Positions 32,705 to 42,400 of a stretch of DNA of 64,000 bases are shown here, piece by piece. The stretch comes from Gilliamella apicola (GTDB lineage: Bacteria; Pseudomonadota; Gammaproteobacteria; Enterobacterales; Orbaceae): positions 124,001 to 188,000 of the forward strand of contig NZ_QGLP01000010.1 of the NCBI RefSeq assembly GCF_003202915.1, given 5' to 3'. The notes beneath the pieces were generated by a model that worked only from the letters and a program-made list of their open reading frames with translations, had not been told where the DNA came from and made no database searches. Each line of letters begins with the position of its first letter. Positions within the stretch are counted from its first letter, which is position 1. Position numbers and translations under genes: made by a program.

Positions 32705-33388
32705 ATGGAAAATAATATTATGCGCAAACAAGGTATAGCAATTACCAATGCATTAAATGAGTACAAAAGATTCACTGAAGAAGTCGAGGTGTTAAAAAGT
32801 ACTATTTCAGATAAAATCAAAGCCTATTTTGATAAAAATGCTAAGCAATACAAAATAGATTCGACAAAATACACAACAAAAAAGTTTAACAACGGTTGGT
32901 TTTGTGAGTGGATTAGCTTAAATGTTCCGATTTCAAAGATAAATGCCAAAACAGGAACAGAACCTTATGGCTATTTGAACTTTCAATTATGTTTTAGTGG
33001 CGAAACGGTTTTTGATAAATCAATAAGTGAAATGCCATTTCCATTAATTCATATTATTTTTTGGGAAAGTATGGTACATCGAGATTCATATTTTAGATAC
33101 CCAGTACGTGAAAGTGAATATTTTGATGAAGAAGAAGAAGCTGGTAAATTTATTTTTATTGATGATGAAAATAAATGTGTCTTATCTCTTCTTTACGATA
33201 AGCTTCCTAACAATTGTTGGACTTATAGTGTTGAGCTAATGAAGATCAATTCCGATAATATTGAAGATATATTATTTAAACCAGCTATTGAATTATTGGA
33301 AAACAACCAACTTATCCTAAGTAACAATAAGGCGTTAGAAGGCGTTATCAGAGAATATCCACCTTTAGAAGAATTTATTATTGAATAA
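32705..33388 (+). CDS. Unknown partner of the nuclease-like protein
   Basis: About 227 residues from the ATG nine bases after GGAG; the frame is open from TTG 32690, directly at the previous stop, so the two genes are translationally linked. No family recognised. The N-terminus (about residues 10-50) is helical and charged (LNEYKRFTEEVEVLKSTISDKIKAYF), probably coiled coil. The rest is mixed alpha/beta and acidic (pattern EYFDEEEEAGKFIFIDD). It lacks membrane segments and signal peptide. Possible roles are a sensor, regulator or immunity partner for the upstream nuclease. Confidence 0.6.
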   Translation: MENNIMRKQGIAITNALNEYKRFTEEVEVLKSTISDKIKAYFDKNAKQYKIDSTKYTTKKFNNGWFCEWISLNVPISKINAKTGTEPYGYLNFQLCFSGETVFDKSISEMPFPLIHIIFWESMVHRDSYFRYPVRESEYFDEEEEAGKFIFIDDENKCVLSLLYDKLPNNCWTYSVELMKINSDNIEDILFKPAIELLENNQLILSNNKALEGVIREYPPLEEFIIE

Positions 33389-33405
33389 TAATCGCCAAGT
33401 AAATT

Positions 33406-33450
33406 ACTAGCAATAGCTAATTTTTAATAAAAAATTAAGTCATTGCTAGT
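33406..33450 (+). terminator. Long AT-rich hairpin after the two-gene cassette
   Basis: ACTAGCAAT and TAATTTTT pair with AAAAATTA and ATTGCTAGT around loop AATA. It follows the cassette by 17 bases; no T run beyond the stem. Confidence 0.5.
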
Positions 33451-33546
33451 AGCTAATTCAATTATTTTAAGCATAATATATATAATTGAATAAAACATAG
33501 AGTTTTACTAATTCATCGAACTATTTTTATAAAGCTGACATTGTGG

Positions 33547-33594
33547 TTTAATACTTTAGTTTTTTAATACTTTAGTGTTTTAATACTTTGGCTT
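33547..33594 (+). repeat. Three tandem 16-bp repeats upstream of MHS transporter gene
   Basis: TTTAATACTTTAGTTT, then the same with GTGT-type end, then a third copy with two to four changes. They lie about 115 bases before the MHS transporter start, so they could hold protein-binding sites or vary in number. Confidence 0.85.
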
Positions 33595-33707
33595 TTTAGA
33601 TAATTTTCCCTCTCTTATCAGATTACAAATTGTGATATTAATGGTTTTGTGTTAGTTTCTCTGTTTCAACTAACTACATTCATCATCGGCTCCGCCAAGG
33701 TCTAACT

Positions 33708-34988
33708 ATGCCCAATTCATCTGCTAAAAAAGTTGCTTTTGCTGCTTTTATTGGTACTACTATTGAGTGGTATGATTTTTATATCTATGCGTTAGCATCA
33801 GTATTATTTTTTGGTCAGCTCTTCTTCCCTTATGATAATCCATTTTTGCAAGTTTTAGGGGCTTTTGCCACTTTTGCCGTTGGTTTTTTATCTCGACCAT
33901 TAGGCGCAATCATTTTTGGCCATATTGGCGACCGTTTGGGGCGTAAAAAATCGTTAATTATTACCTTGCTGTTAATGGGCATTGCTACAACGTGTGTTGG
34001 CTTGTTACCCTCTTATCCACAAGCGGGGATCACCGCACCAATACTGTTAGTTGGCTTACGAATATTACAAGGTATTGCTGTCGGTGGTGAATGGGGTGGT
34101 GCGGTATTAATGGCCAATGAGCATGCGCCGAAAGGCTTGAAAAACTTTTTCTCATCATTTGCTCAGTGGGGTAGCCCGGCAGGTAATATCCTCGCATTAC
34201 TGGTTTTTTCTTATATCATTAGCTTGCCTACTGATAAACTTATTGATAGTGGTTATTGGCGTATCCCGTTTTTAGCCAGTTTTGTTCTATTAATTGTTGG
34301 TATCATTGCCAGAATTACCTTAACCGAGTCACCCGTATTTATTGAATCAGCTAAAAAGCAAGCTAGCCTGAAACAAAAAGAGTCGGTACCAATTATTGAG
34401 GTGTTTAAACAGGCAACGCCAATACTGATATTAGCCATATGCGCCAATGTACTGTCATTTAGTGGTATTTTTTCTAATACGCTAATGATTGGGTATACTA
34501 CTATGGCGCTTGGTATTGAAAAAAAGGTCATCGTTGATGCGCTATTTTGGATTGCGATGGTACACTTTATTGCGCAACCATTTATCTCTTACTTTTCAGA
34601 AAAGTTCTCAGCAACACGCTTTTTAATTGTCTCGGCGGTATTCGCTATGGCGTCAGTCTTTCTGTTGTTTCCAATTATTCAGGCAGGAACAAAAACTAGC
34701 TTTATTATTGGTATTTCATTAAATGTACTTTGTTACAGTGGTTTCTATGGGGTAATAGCTGGTTATTTAAGCCGAGTTTTTCCAGCCAGAATTCGCTATA
34801 CCGGCTTATCCATGAGCTATCAAGCTTGCGCAGCCATTTTTGGTAGCTTAATTCCATTGTTGGGTGGATATATTATTTATGAACACGGAACTAATTGGTT
34901 ACCATTAGCCTTATTTTATTGCGGTTTAGCAATGCTATCCATTATCAGCATCTATCTATTAAGTGGCTATCACTATTATGATGAATAA
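33708..34988 (+). CDS. MHS-family MFS transporter (ShiA/ProP-like)
   Basis: A 426-residue inner-membrane symporter. Family signatures: AFIGTTIEWYDFYIYALAS at the N-terminus, GHIGDRLGRKKSL between TM2 and TM3, and GIAVGGEWGGAVLMANEHAP in TM4. MHS carriers import organic acids, osmolytes or related metabolites with protons. Only 14 bases separate it from pdxY in the same direction, which hints at a cargo linked to vitamin B6, but this is inference. AAGGTC ribosome site. Confidence 0.85.
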   Translation: MPNSSAKKVAFAAFIGTTIEWYDFYIYALASVLFFGQLFFPYDNPFLQVLGAFATFAVGFLSRPLGAIIFGHIGDRLGRKKSLIITLLLMGIATTCVGLLPSYPQAGITAPILLVGLRILQGIAVGGEWGGAVLMANEHAPKGLKNFFSSFAQWGSPAGNILALLVFSYIISLPTDKLIDSGYWRIPFLASFVLLIVGIIARITLTESPVFIESAKKQASLKQKESVPIIEVFKQATPILILAICANVLSFSGIFSNTLMIGYTTMALGIEKKVIVDALFWIAMVHFIAQPFISYFSEKFSATRFLIVSAVFAMASVFLLFPIIQAGTKTSFIIGISLNVLCYSGFYGVIAGYLSRVFPARIRYTGLSMSYQACAAIFGSLIPLLGGYIIYEHGTNWLPLALFYCGLAMLSIISIYLLSGYHYYDE

Positions 34989-35002
34989 AAAGGCGACTAT
35001 TT

Positions 35003-35863
35003 ATGAAAACCGTTCTATCAATTCAATCTAATGTTGTTTATGGTTATGCTGGCAACAAAGTTGCCACATTGGCCATGCAATTACAAGGCGTTGAAGTTAT
35101 GCCGATCCACACAGTACAACTATCGAGTAATACGGTTTATCCTGATTACGATGGTATTGTACTGGGCGCTCAACAAATTACTCGAATAGTAAACAGCTTA
35201 GAAAAAATTGGCGTTCTAAAATCAATTGATGCTGTCATATCGGGTTACATCGGCCTTGCCGAACAGGGCGAAGAGATCCTCGAAGCGGTAAAAAAAATTA
35301 AATACTATAACCCGAATGCCATTTATGTTTGCGACCCGGTTATGGGCGGTGATATCTATAAAGGTAGCTCATTGCCGCAAAATATTATTGATTTCTTCAC
35401 TAAACAAGCCATCAAACACGCAGACTATATCACCCCCAATTTATTAGAACTGCAATTATTATCGAATATCGAAATTAAGACGTTTGACGATGTACAAACA
35501 GCAATCAAAAAACTACAAAATCAACCTATCCAAGCGGTATTAGTCAAAAATCTAGTTCATGCAGGCAAAACCACAGAGTTGTTTGAGATGATTTTGGCCA
35601 CCAAATTGAAAAACTATCACCTTGCACGACCACTATATGACTTCCCTTATCGCCCATTAGGTGTTGGGGACTTAATTTGTAGTTTATTCACGGCCCACTT
35701 AGTTAATGGCAAATCACAACTAAATGCCTTTGAGTTAGCCGCTAATGCAGCTAATCATGTACTGGCAGTGACAAAACAGAAGGATGCCAGAGAACTGGCA
35801 ATCATTGATGCTCAAGAGTGGATTAAACAGCCTAATTTACAGTATCGCGCAACACAATTCTGA
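35003..35863 (+). CDS. pdxY: Pyridoxal kinase PdxY
   Basis: A 286-residue ribokinase-fold kinase of the PdxY group: SIQSNVVYGYAGNKVATLAMQ at the N-terminus binds the vitamer, CDPVMGG and ADYITPNLLELQLLS are family blocks, and LGVGDLICSLFTAHL carries the catalytic aspartate and anion hole. It phosphorylates pyridoxal to PLP in the salvage pathway. Length and order match E. coli PdxY. Pairing with an MHS carrier suggests a salvage unit. Confidence 0.93.
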   Translation: MKTVLSIQSNVVYGYAGNKVATLAMQLQGVEVMPIHTVQLSSNTVYPDYDGIVLGAQQITRIVNSLEKIGVLKSIDAVISGYIGLAEQGEEILEAVKKIKYYNPNAIYVCDPVMGGDIYKGSSLPQNIIDFFTKQAIKHADYITPNLLELQLLSNIEIKTFDDVQTAIKKLQNQPIQAVLVKNLVHAGKTTELFEMILATKLKNYHLARPLYDFPYRPLGVGDLICSLFTAHLVNGKSQLNAFELAANAANHVLAVTKQKDARELAIIDAQEWIKQPNLQYRATQF

Positions 35864-35962
35864 TAAAACAGAATTTGAATAATCAGCTAACTTGATTTAA
35901 ATTATTGCTATAATTAAAAATCTTAACAATAAGTAAGATACAATTTAAATAGGATTGATGAT

Positions 35963-36430
35963 ATGCGAGGCAAGATATTCAGTATAAGTTTAGTGGCAAT
36001 GGTTTGGTTTGCAGCTATAAGTATAGCCAATGCTGACGAAATTGATTGCCCGGCCAGAATCAACATTAAATCCGACCATCCCGAGCTAGAAAATATTCCC
36101 GAAGGCTGGCAAGTTTCCGATAAAAAAGATCGCCACCTGTTACTCAGTGGTATAGGTGTTTATTCCGATGAACCGGTTAAATTATTCCAATTAAAGCCTG
36201 AAATTGGGATTATCGATGGCCAAAAACATGACCTCACTTGGCAAGTTAATTCTGTCTATGATAAAGGTGGTAGCTACGTTAGTTGCAGCTATAATCACAA
36301 TGAAGTCCAATTGGTCAAAAAAATTGATTCATCGATGAAAAGCTGCTGGGCGGATTATTCAAATGATAAAAACCAAGCCATAAAAGCCAAACTTATCTGT
36401 AGTGCTAGTGAATTAAAAGAAGTGGAATAA
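35963..36430 (+). CDS. Small periplasmic protein, STY0130-like
   Basis: 155 residues with a clear signal peptide (KIFSISLVAMVWFAAISIANA, cleavage before DEIDC). The mature part has four cysteines (CPARI, SCSY, SCWAD, ICSAS) that could form two disulfides, and the pattern CP..I..S ... P.GW ... VYSDEPVKLFQLKP ... C.Y resembles the STY0130 family of uncharacterised enterobacterial exported proteins. The resemblance is from memory of the pattern and is tentative. Monocistronic. AGGATTGATG region precedes the start. Confidence 0.6.
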   Translation: MRGKIFSISLVAMVWFAAISIANADEIDCPARINIKSDHPELENIPEGWQVSDKKDRHLLLSGIGVYSDEPVKLFQLKPEIGIIDGQKHDLTWQVNSVYDKGGSYVSCSYNHNEVQLVKKIDSSMKSCWADYSNDKNQAIKAKLICSASELKEVE

Positions 36431-36863
36431 GTTTTACTGTTTAATATTAAACCTTTGAATTTACGTATCTTCAATATAGCGTTTGTTATACTTAATCAAT
36501 TTGATAATTGTCTTATCCACTTATCAAATTTGGTATATTTTAATCTATGCTTAGATGCCATTAATTAAACTAATAAGAATTATTATATAAGAGAATTTCG
36601 TTAACTATTTACTGTCTCTGAATTTTTTTCTACTATCTCGTCAAAATTGTCCATTAATTACGGTAAATAGCATATAAAAAAATAAGATCTGTTAGGTTGT
36701 AGTCATATATTTTTATTTTAAATCTTTATGGTTACGCCAACATTATCTTTTCTAAACCATAAATTGAAGTTTATATTTTTATAAAAATAGAGAGCACTAT
36801 GTATCTAAATATTTGAACAAAATTAATTATCATATTCAATTAACAAAAGATAATGTCTAATTT
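36431..36863. other. Gene-free AT-rich stretch
   Basis: Contains a GTTTAATATTAAAC palindrome after the small exported-protein gene. No coding frame or RNA gene seen; left edge of the FRG/DUF262/YobI region. Confidence 0.5.
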
Positions 36864-38120
36864 TTAATTAAAAAGCTCATCAAGTTTTATCTCATTAATT
36901 AATTTTTCTATCTCAAAGGTATTAGTTGATGAAGCATTATATTCTCGATCTTCTAAATATGATTTAGATAAAGATGACTTAAGATATGATAAAATACTAT
37001 CTACAGACTTTAATTCTGATATAGTCTTATTTGCTACAAAAGCCTTATTCATTATCCCTGCAAGAATCATGGCAATTGATATTTGAAATTTATAATTTCT
37101 ACTTGAAACGCCATATATTTCTCTTGAAAAAGGATAAGTTATTTTTGTTGATATATATTTTATGAAATAATTAAAATCCTCAAAATTTCTATTCAGTTTA
37201 TTAAATTCGCTTTTATATTTATTTTCATTACTTGTGTATTCACCAGTAAGTTTATTTTTATATTCTTCATTACTTTCTATATTACCCTTAATGTTTTCTA
37301 TTTTTTGGAATTGAATTTTTAAATTTTCTTCTTGTTCTGATTTTTCTCTCATGTATGATTCCGCATATTCCGGGGATTTTTTATGCGTTGTTTGAATTCC
37401 ATGTTCAAGAATGCTTAATATAACAAAAATACTTTCTTGTATTTTTTTCTTCAGATAGCGATCTTCAGTTATATTATATACACGTTCAAGTATTTTATCT
37501 GTTTTATTAATATAAATATCAGAACAAAACTTATTAACATATTGATTTACTTTTGAACTATAAATTGCATTTCTAATTTCTTGTGGAGTAAGAGGTTTAG
37601 TTCCTTTATTATATCTATTAAATATTTCTAACTCTATATCCTTTCCTGGAAACTCTTTAAATATGATTTGTTGAATTGTGGATGATGCTAATTTCGATTG
37701 AATCATTATATCTAATTGAGAAAATTTTTGTTTATTATATTCACTTAACAAATTTAAATCTTGTAAAGCAAACTTATTCTCCCAAAATCTAAAAAATGCA
37801 GTTAAACGGTGCTGCCCATCTACAACATTCAAAACTTGAACACCATTGAATTTATCATTAGCTAAAAAAATAGCTGGAATAGGTATTTCGAGTAATAGAG
37901 ATTCTATTAATAGACTTTCATCTGAAACTGAATACCTATACTCTCGTTGATAATCTGGCTGGAGAATTATTGAATCAACATAATTTAACAAATCATCTTT
38001 GGTTAGATTATCAATCTCTTCAACTGATAAAGATTGTAATTTATAACCTTTTTTAATTTGTTGCATCAAATCTTTAATTGCAGTGTTTTGGTCCTTATAA
38101 TTAATGTTTTCAAACTTCAT
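36864..38120 (-). CDS. DUF262-domain protein (GmrSD N-domain-like)
   Basis: About 418 residues. The DUF262 ParB/sulfiredoxin-like core is visible: LQPDYQREY, then VVDGQHRLTAF (the DGQHR nucleotide-handling motif), then FNRYNKGTKPLTPQEIRNAIY. A charged coiled-coil segment follows (about residues 250-320), and a helical C-terminus. The C-terminal HNH nuclease of full GmrSD proteins is not evident. Frame opens with ATG 38126; the ATG at 38120 is nine bases after GAGG and is preferred. It overlaps the FRG gene's end, so they form one unit. DUF262 proteins occur in restriction of modified phage DNA. Confidence 0.8.
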   Translation of the reverse strand: MKFENINYKDQNTAIKDLMQQIKKGYKLQSLSVEEIDNLTKDDLLNYVDSIILQPDYQREYRYSVSDESLLIESLLLEIPIPAIFLANDKFNGVQVLNVVDGQHRLTAFFRFWENKFALQDLNLLSEYNKQKFSQLDIMIQSKLASSTIQQIIFKEFPGKDIELEIFNRYNKGTKPLTPQEIRNAIYSSKVNQYVNKFCSDIYINKTDKILERVYNITEDRYLKKKIQESIFVILSILEHGIQTTHKKSPEYAESYMREKSEQEENLKIQFQKIENIKGNIESNEEYKNKLTGEYTSNENKYKSEFNKLNRNFEDFNYFIKYISTKITYPFSREIYGVSSRNYKFQISIAMILAGIMNKAFVANKTISELKSVDSILSYLKSSLSKSYLEDREYNASSTNTFEIEKLINEIKLDELFN

Positions 38121-38898
38121 TATCATTATCCTCTTCTAAACTTCTAATATATTCTTCAATGTGTTGCTTTAAAATTATATCTTTCGCAACTGATGATAAT
38201 TCTGGATATAATGAGTGATAACCAACACCTAGAGAATTTAATGATCTCAAGATTCCTTTTTTTGCTTCTCTATTTATGATTACTTTTCTTAAAATAGAGT
38301 CATCAGCATATTCTTCCAAACATTTAGAATAATTTTCTTCTTGAAAATAAACAAACAAACCATCTTGGGTTCTTATTCTTTCATGTATTCGGCGACAAGT
38401 AACTACAACAGGTCCTGAAATTTGATCTAATAATTTTGAATCTTTTGGTATTATAAAAATTTTTTTTGATTCTCCATTGGTACTTTTTCCATTAAGAGCA
38501 TAGGGATTTAAAAACCAAACAACCCCATCGTCTGATTCATTATCATCAAATGCATTTTCAAGACAAAACATTAAAGATATAATATGTGAATATGTAAAAT
38601 CCAATAATTTTGTAGGTAAACCGAAGTGTTGAGCATAAACCATCAACTCTTTATCTTCTTTGACATCATTTGCATTTTTTAAATATGGATATGAATTAAT
38701 TTCAAAATGTTCAATAAATTTTTGTATTTCAGCTTTACTGTACAATCGGTTTCCGCTTGAATCTTTCCGAAATGCTCCTGGTAGTAATGAAAAATCTTTA
38801 GAATGCCCTCTAGATAAAATAAAACCTTTCGGTAATTTCTCTAGAAAAGAAACAAACTCACTTAATTTATTAATGTTAACTGAATCAGTACTTGACAT
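38110..38898 (-). CDS. FRG-domain protein
   Basis: 262 residues with the FRG domain: FILSRGHSKDFSLLPGAFR (R30-G31 core) and AQHFGLPTKLLDFT (about residues 89-102), the two signature blocks. The C-terminal part has charged helices and a possible basic patch. FRG proteins are widespread in phage-defence neighbourhoods; the catalytic role is not established. First gene of a two-gene transcript with the DUF262 gene, which overlaps its 3' end. The start is the ATG giving MSSTDSVNINKLSEF; ribosome site weak (GTAGGT). Confidence 0.8.
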   Translation of the reverse strand: MSSTDSVNINKLSEFVSFLEKLPKGFILSRGHSKDFSLLPGAFRKDSSGNRLYSKAEIQKFIEHFEINSYPYLKNANDVKEDKELMVYAQHFGLPTKLLDFTYSHIISLMFCLENAFDDNESDDGVVWFLNPYALNGKSTNGESKKIFIIPKDSKLLDQISGPVVVTCRRIHERIRTQDGLFVYFQEENYSKCLEEYADDSILRKVIINREAKKGILRSLNSLGVGYHSLYPELSSVAKDIILKQHIEEYIRSLEEDNDNEV

Positions 38899-39499
38899 TA
38901 TAATACCTACTTATTATTTTAATATCTTCCAGTATATTAATATTTATTTACAATAATATCAGCATTTATCCTTTCATTGTTCGCTGATTTATATATTAAA
39001 TTCAATACTAACAAAGCGAATCCTAATTTTAATCGTTATAATTATATAGTCGATAAAGTTAATATTGTTTAAACCTTTAAATCTCTATCTTAATGCTTTG
39101 AAAAAGCAACTAAAATTTAATATATCATATTTTGCACATACTTTATATCGACTAATTTAAACCGATAATCATAATTCTTATTTTTAAATAAAATTTTTTA
39201 TCCTTTGCTTTCAATTATATTTTTGTGAAAATTATTCAGAAGTCTATGCCGTTTCATTTTAAATCGTTCAACTAATTTAAAATTAAAGCTTTTTAATAAT
39301 ACGTTTGAACAAACATCCGCTTTTTTGATTAGCTATTATTAATAATCTTATAACTAATCTAAATCTATAAACAATTTTCCCACCTTATAGTATTAGTGGT
39401 GTGCTATTGCAAAGTGTATTTATCCAAATAATGGTAAATAAAAAAATTTTAAATTAGTTAGTTTTTTTATGTATAAATTTAGATTGTTAATAATTAAAT
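38899..39499. other. 601-bp gene-free region upstream of FRG gene, with a duplicated block
   Basis: Very AT-rich. It holds the FRG/DUF262 promoter side and the end of the YobI-like gene. About 39110-39270 resembles 43780-44030 (see repeat entries). No coding frame. Confidence 0.6.
39222..39258. repeat. Diverged direct repeat, copy A
   Basis: 37 bases, 33 identical to the copy at 43991-44027; all four differences are transitions. Core AGTCTATGCCGTTTCATT. About 324-360 bases upstream of the FRG start. Confidence 0.85.
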
Positions 39500-42400
39500 T
39501 TAATTTTCAATTAACTTCTGTCCATAACCCATAATTTTGCCATCTTTTCTTTCATATTTTAATTTCCATTTTTGACTCAATTCTTCCATTATGTTTTGAT
39601 TTAAGGTGGTATCATCAAAACTTGGTCTTTTAAATATAAATAGATTTGAAAAAAGACTTTGATTTGTGGAATCTTGTTCTAAAATTTTAAATGCTTGATA
39701 GGTTTCTTCAATATTTAACTGATTTATTTGGTTACATAACAAAATATATTTATCGTCTAGTGAAAACTCTGTAATTTTTAGTAATTCGATTAATAAACTA
39801 TAAGAAATTTTTCTAAATTCTAAAATTTCTTCCTGATATTCAACGCACAGATGCTTGATTGTTGCTTTTATTTCATCAGTAGTAGAGTTATAAAATTGAT
39901 GATTGGTTATATAAGTGAGATCACTAACATCAAAGTTATTTTTTAAAATATAGTTTTGTAATTTTGTCGGATAATTTTTATTATTAATCGAAATTGGTTC
40001 TTTCGTTAAAGCTAATAATGAAAATTTCTTATTTAAGCTTATTTCTTCTGATAGAAGACTTATGATTTCTTCATCATTTATGAGCCAAGAATTTTCATCT
40101 AGTATGTTAATATAGTCGTTAAAATTATGGATAATAAATTCTTGAATATTATCTGGATAATTTTCTCTTATAAAATTTAAATCTTGTTCTTCTTCCAAAA
40201 CGATAGCTTTAAGCTGAATCAGAATTGATATATTTTCCTTACTAAGCTCTTTACAATCAAAGTTTGGATAATATCTACCATTAAACCATGCAATTAACAT
40301 ACTGTATTTATCAGGATTTAATTTAGTATTAAGGATTATTTGTCTAAAGAATAAATTTAGATCATCTTCATCTAATATTAATTTTTCTAAATCAGCCTGT
40401 TGTGGTGTTATATTTTCGTTATCATTGTTAATGAAATCGGCTAGTTGATTATTGATTTTCCTTTCCTTATTTTCATGTTCATCTTCCAATTCATAATTAA
40501 AAAAATAGTAAACAATATTCTCGGCTGAATATTCTATTTTTTGTTTTTCAAGTAGCTTATTCCAAATAGCTCTATCGGTTACTCGTTCCAATAAGTTAAT
40601 GGTTAATGAAATTTTATTTATATAATCATTTTTAATGGTTAATGAAATTTTATTTATATAATCTTTTTGAATGGATAAAGGTATATCAAAATCAAAATCA
40701 TAAAAATAATCAAAATCATCAAAATCATTAAAACCATAAAAATCATAAAAATCATCAAAATCAAAATTATAATTCAGAATAAATAATAAGGTATCTTCAT
40801 TATCATCGATTATTGAGATATCTGATTTAGCAATGGATAGGACTAGTGGTGCAGGATTTCTTTTAAAATATACTTTAATTGGCGCATCATTACTTAATGA
40901 CAATATAGTTTCTATAATGTGAGAATCGAAATTGGTTAGATTATATTTGTTTTCTAATATATGTTTTATATTAATATAGTTTAATCTATAGTAATTGTTT
41001 GCTTCAACTAATGCTAAGAGTTCTGGGGTTGAATGCTCAATTTTTTTGAACTGAATATTCATTATTTCAAAAGCATTCGTTATTTTTTGTTTATTATCAA
41101 GTAAATCAAAAATTCTATTCCATTCTTCATCAATACACAGAAAATCAGTTGAGCGTTCAATAAAATCTTTTAGATAATCCTCTTCATTCATGATTTCAAA
41201 TTCTATTGGTTGATTGTGAATAAACGAAAGATAAACATAAAGTCTTTTATCAAATATATTAATAGAATCCCATATATTCCATAATTGAATATTTATTTCT
41301 TTCACAAATAAACATAGGTATTTAGGTTGATATTGTGTGTCGTTATTTATTAATAAAGTATAAGATTTTGCCAAATATTTATTAATAAAATCAATTTCAC
41401 GATTTGATTTTAATAAATTGATAAATTGAGATAAATCACTTGTTTTGTTTGTTGATAGAATATGATCTAATAAAGAGTAATTTAATACAGCAGGTTCGTT
41501 AAATTTACTTGAATTGTCGGAATTCAATCTTTTTAGTACTATCTCAGTTTTTTTTAATTCAAATTCCCAGTCATTTTTTATATGTTCATTAATATTACGC
41601 AGAAATAGCGTGTCATTTTGAGATAATCCTTGCTCATCAAAGAAACTCGTATAATCATTATAATTTTCATCAATATAACCTTGAATAAGCAATACACGTA
41701 ATAGCGGAAAATAACATGAAGATAATACTTTATCATACTCAGATTTATATTGTTTATTCTCAACATGTTCTATTAAATAATTATTAATAAAATCTTTAAA
41801 TAAAGTATCTATAGAAATATTATTATCCTGATTAATTTTGATTATTTCAGAGATTTTCTTATATGATTTGAATGATAGTTTATCTATTCCTAATATTCTA
41901 ATTTCTTCTCGAAGTATTAATTTTTTATTATATAGAATAATATTAAGTTTTTCACTCCTACGCATATATTCGCTATTTTGCTCAAGATCATTAAAATATT
42001 GTCTGCAATCAATTTCTTTATAATAAGGAGAATAGCTATCTCGATACCCATTATTAATTTTATAGTCATTTTTTTTCAAACTAGAAATCAATTCTATTCT
42101 ATTTAAATCAGAAATTTTTGTTCCATCATCAAATTGATAGTCAACGGAATAAATTTCGGATGGTAATTTGATATATAAAGCCTCTAACTCATCAATACTT
42201 TCTAAATGGTTCGTTTCTAAATTTTCAATTTCCTCTTTTTTTAACTGGATTTTACTATCAAGTTGTTCAATTTGAGTTTCATAAAAAGAATTTTTTTGTT
42301 TTATTAATGATTCAATAATTTGATGAACAACGCCTTGCCCTAATCCCAAGCGCGTTAACGAGTAGTCTGCTGGAAAAATATTTTTATAAACGATAATAGC

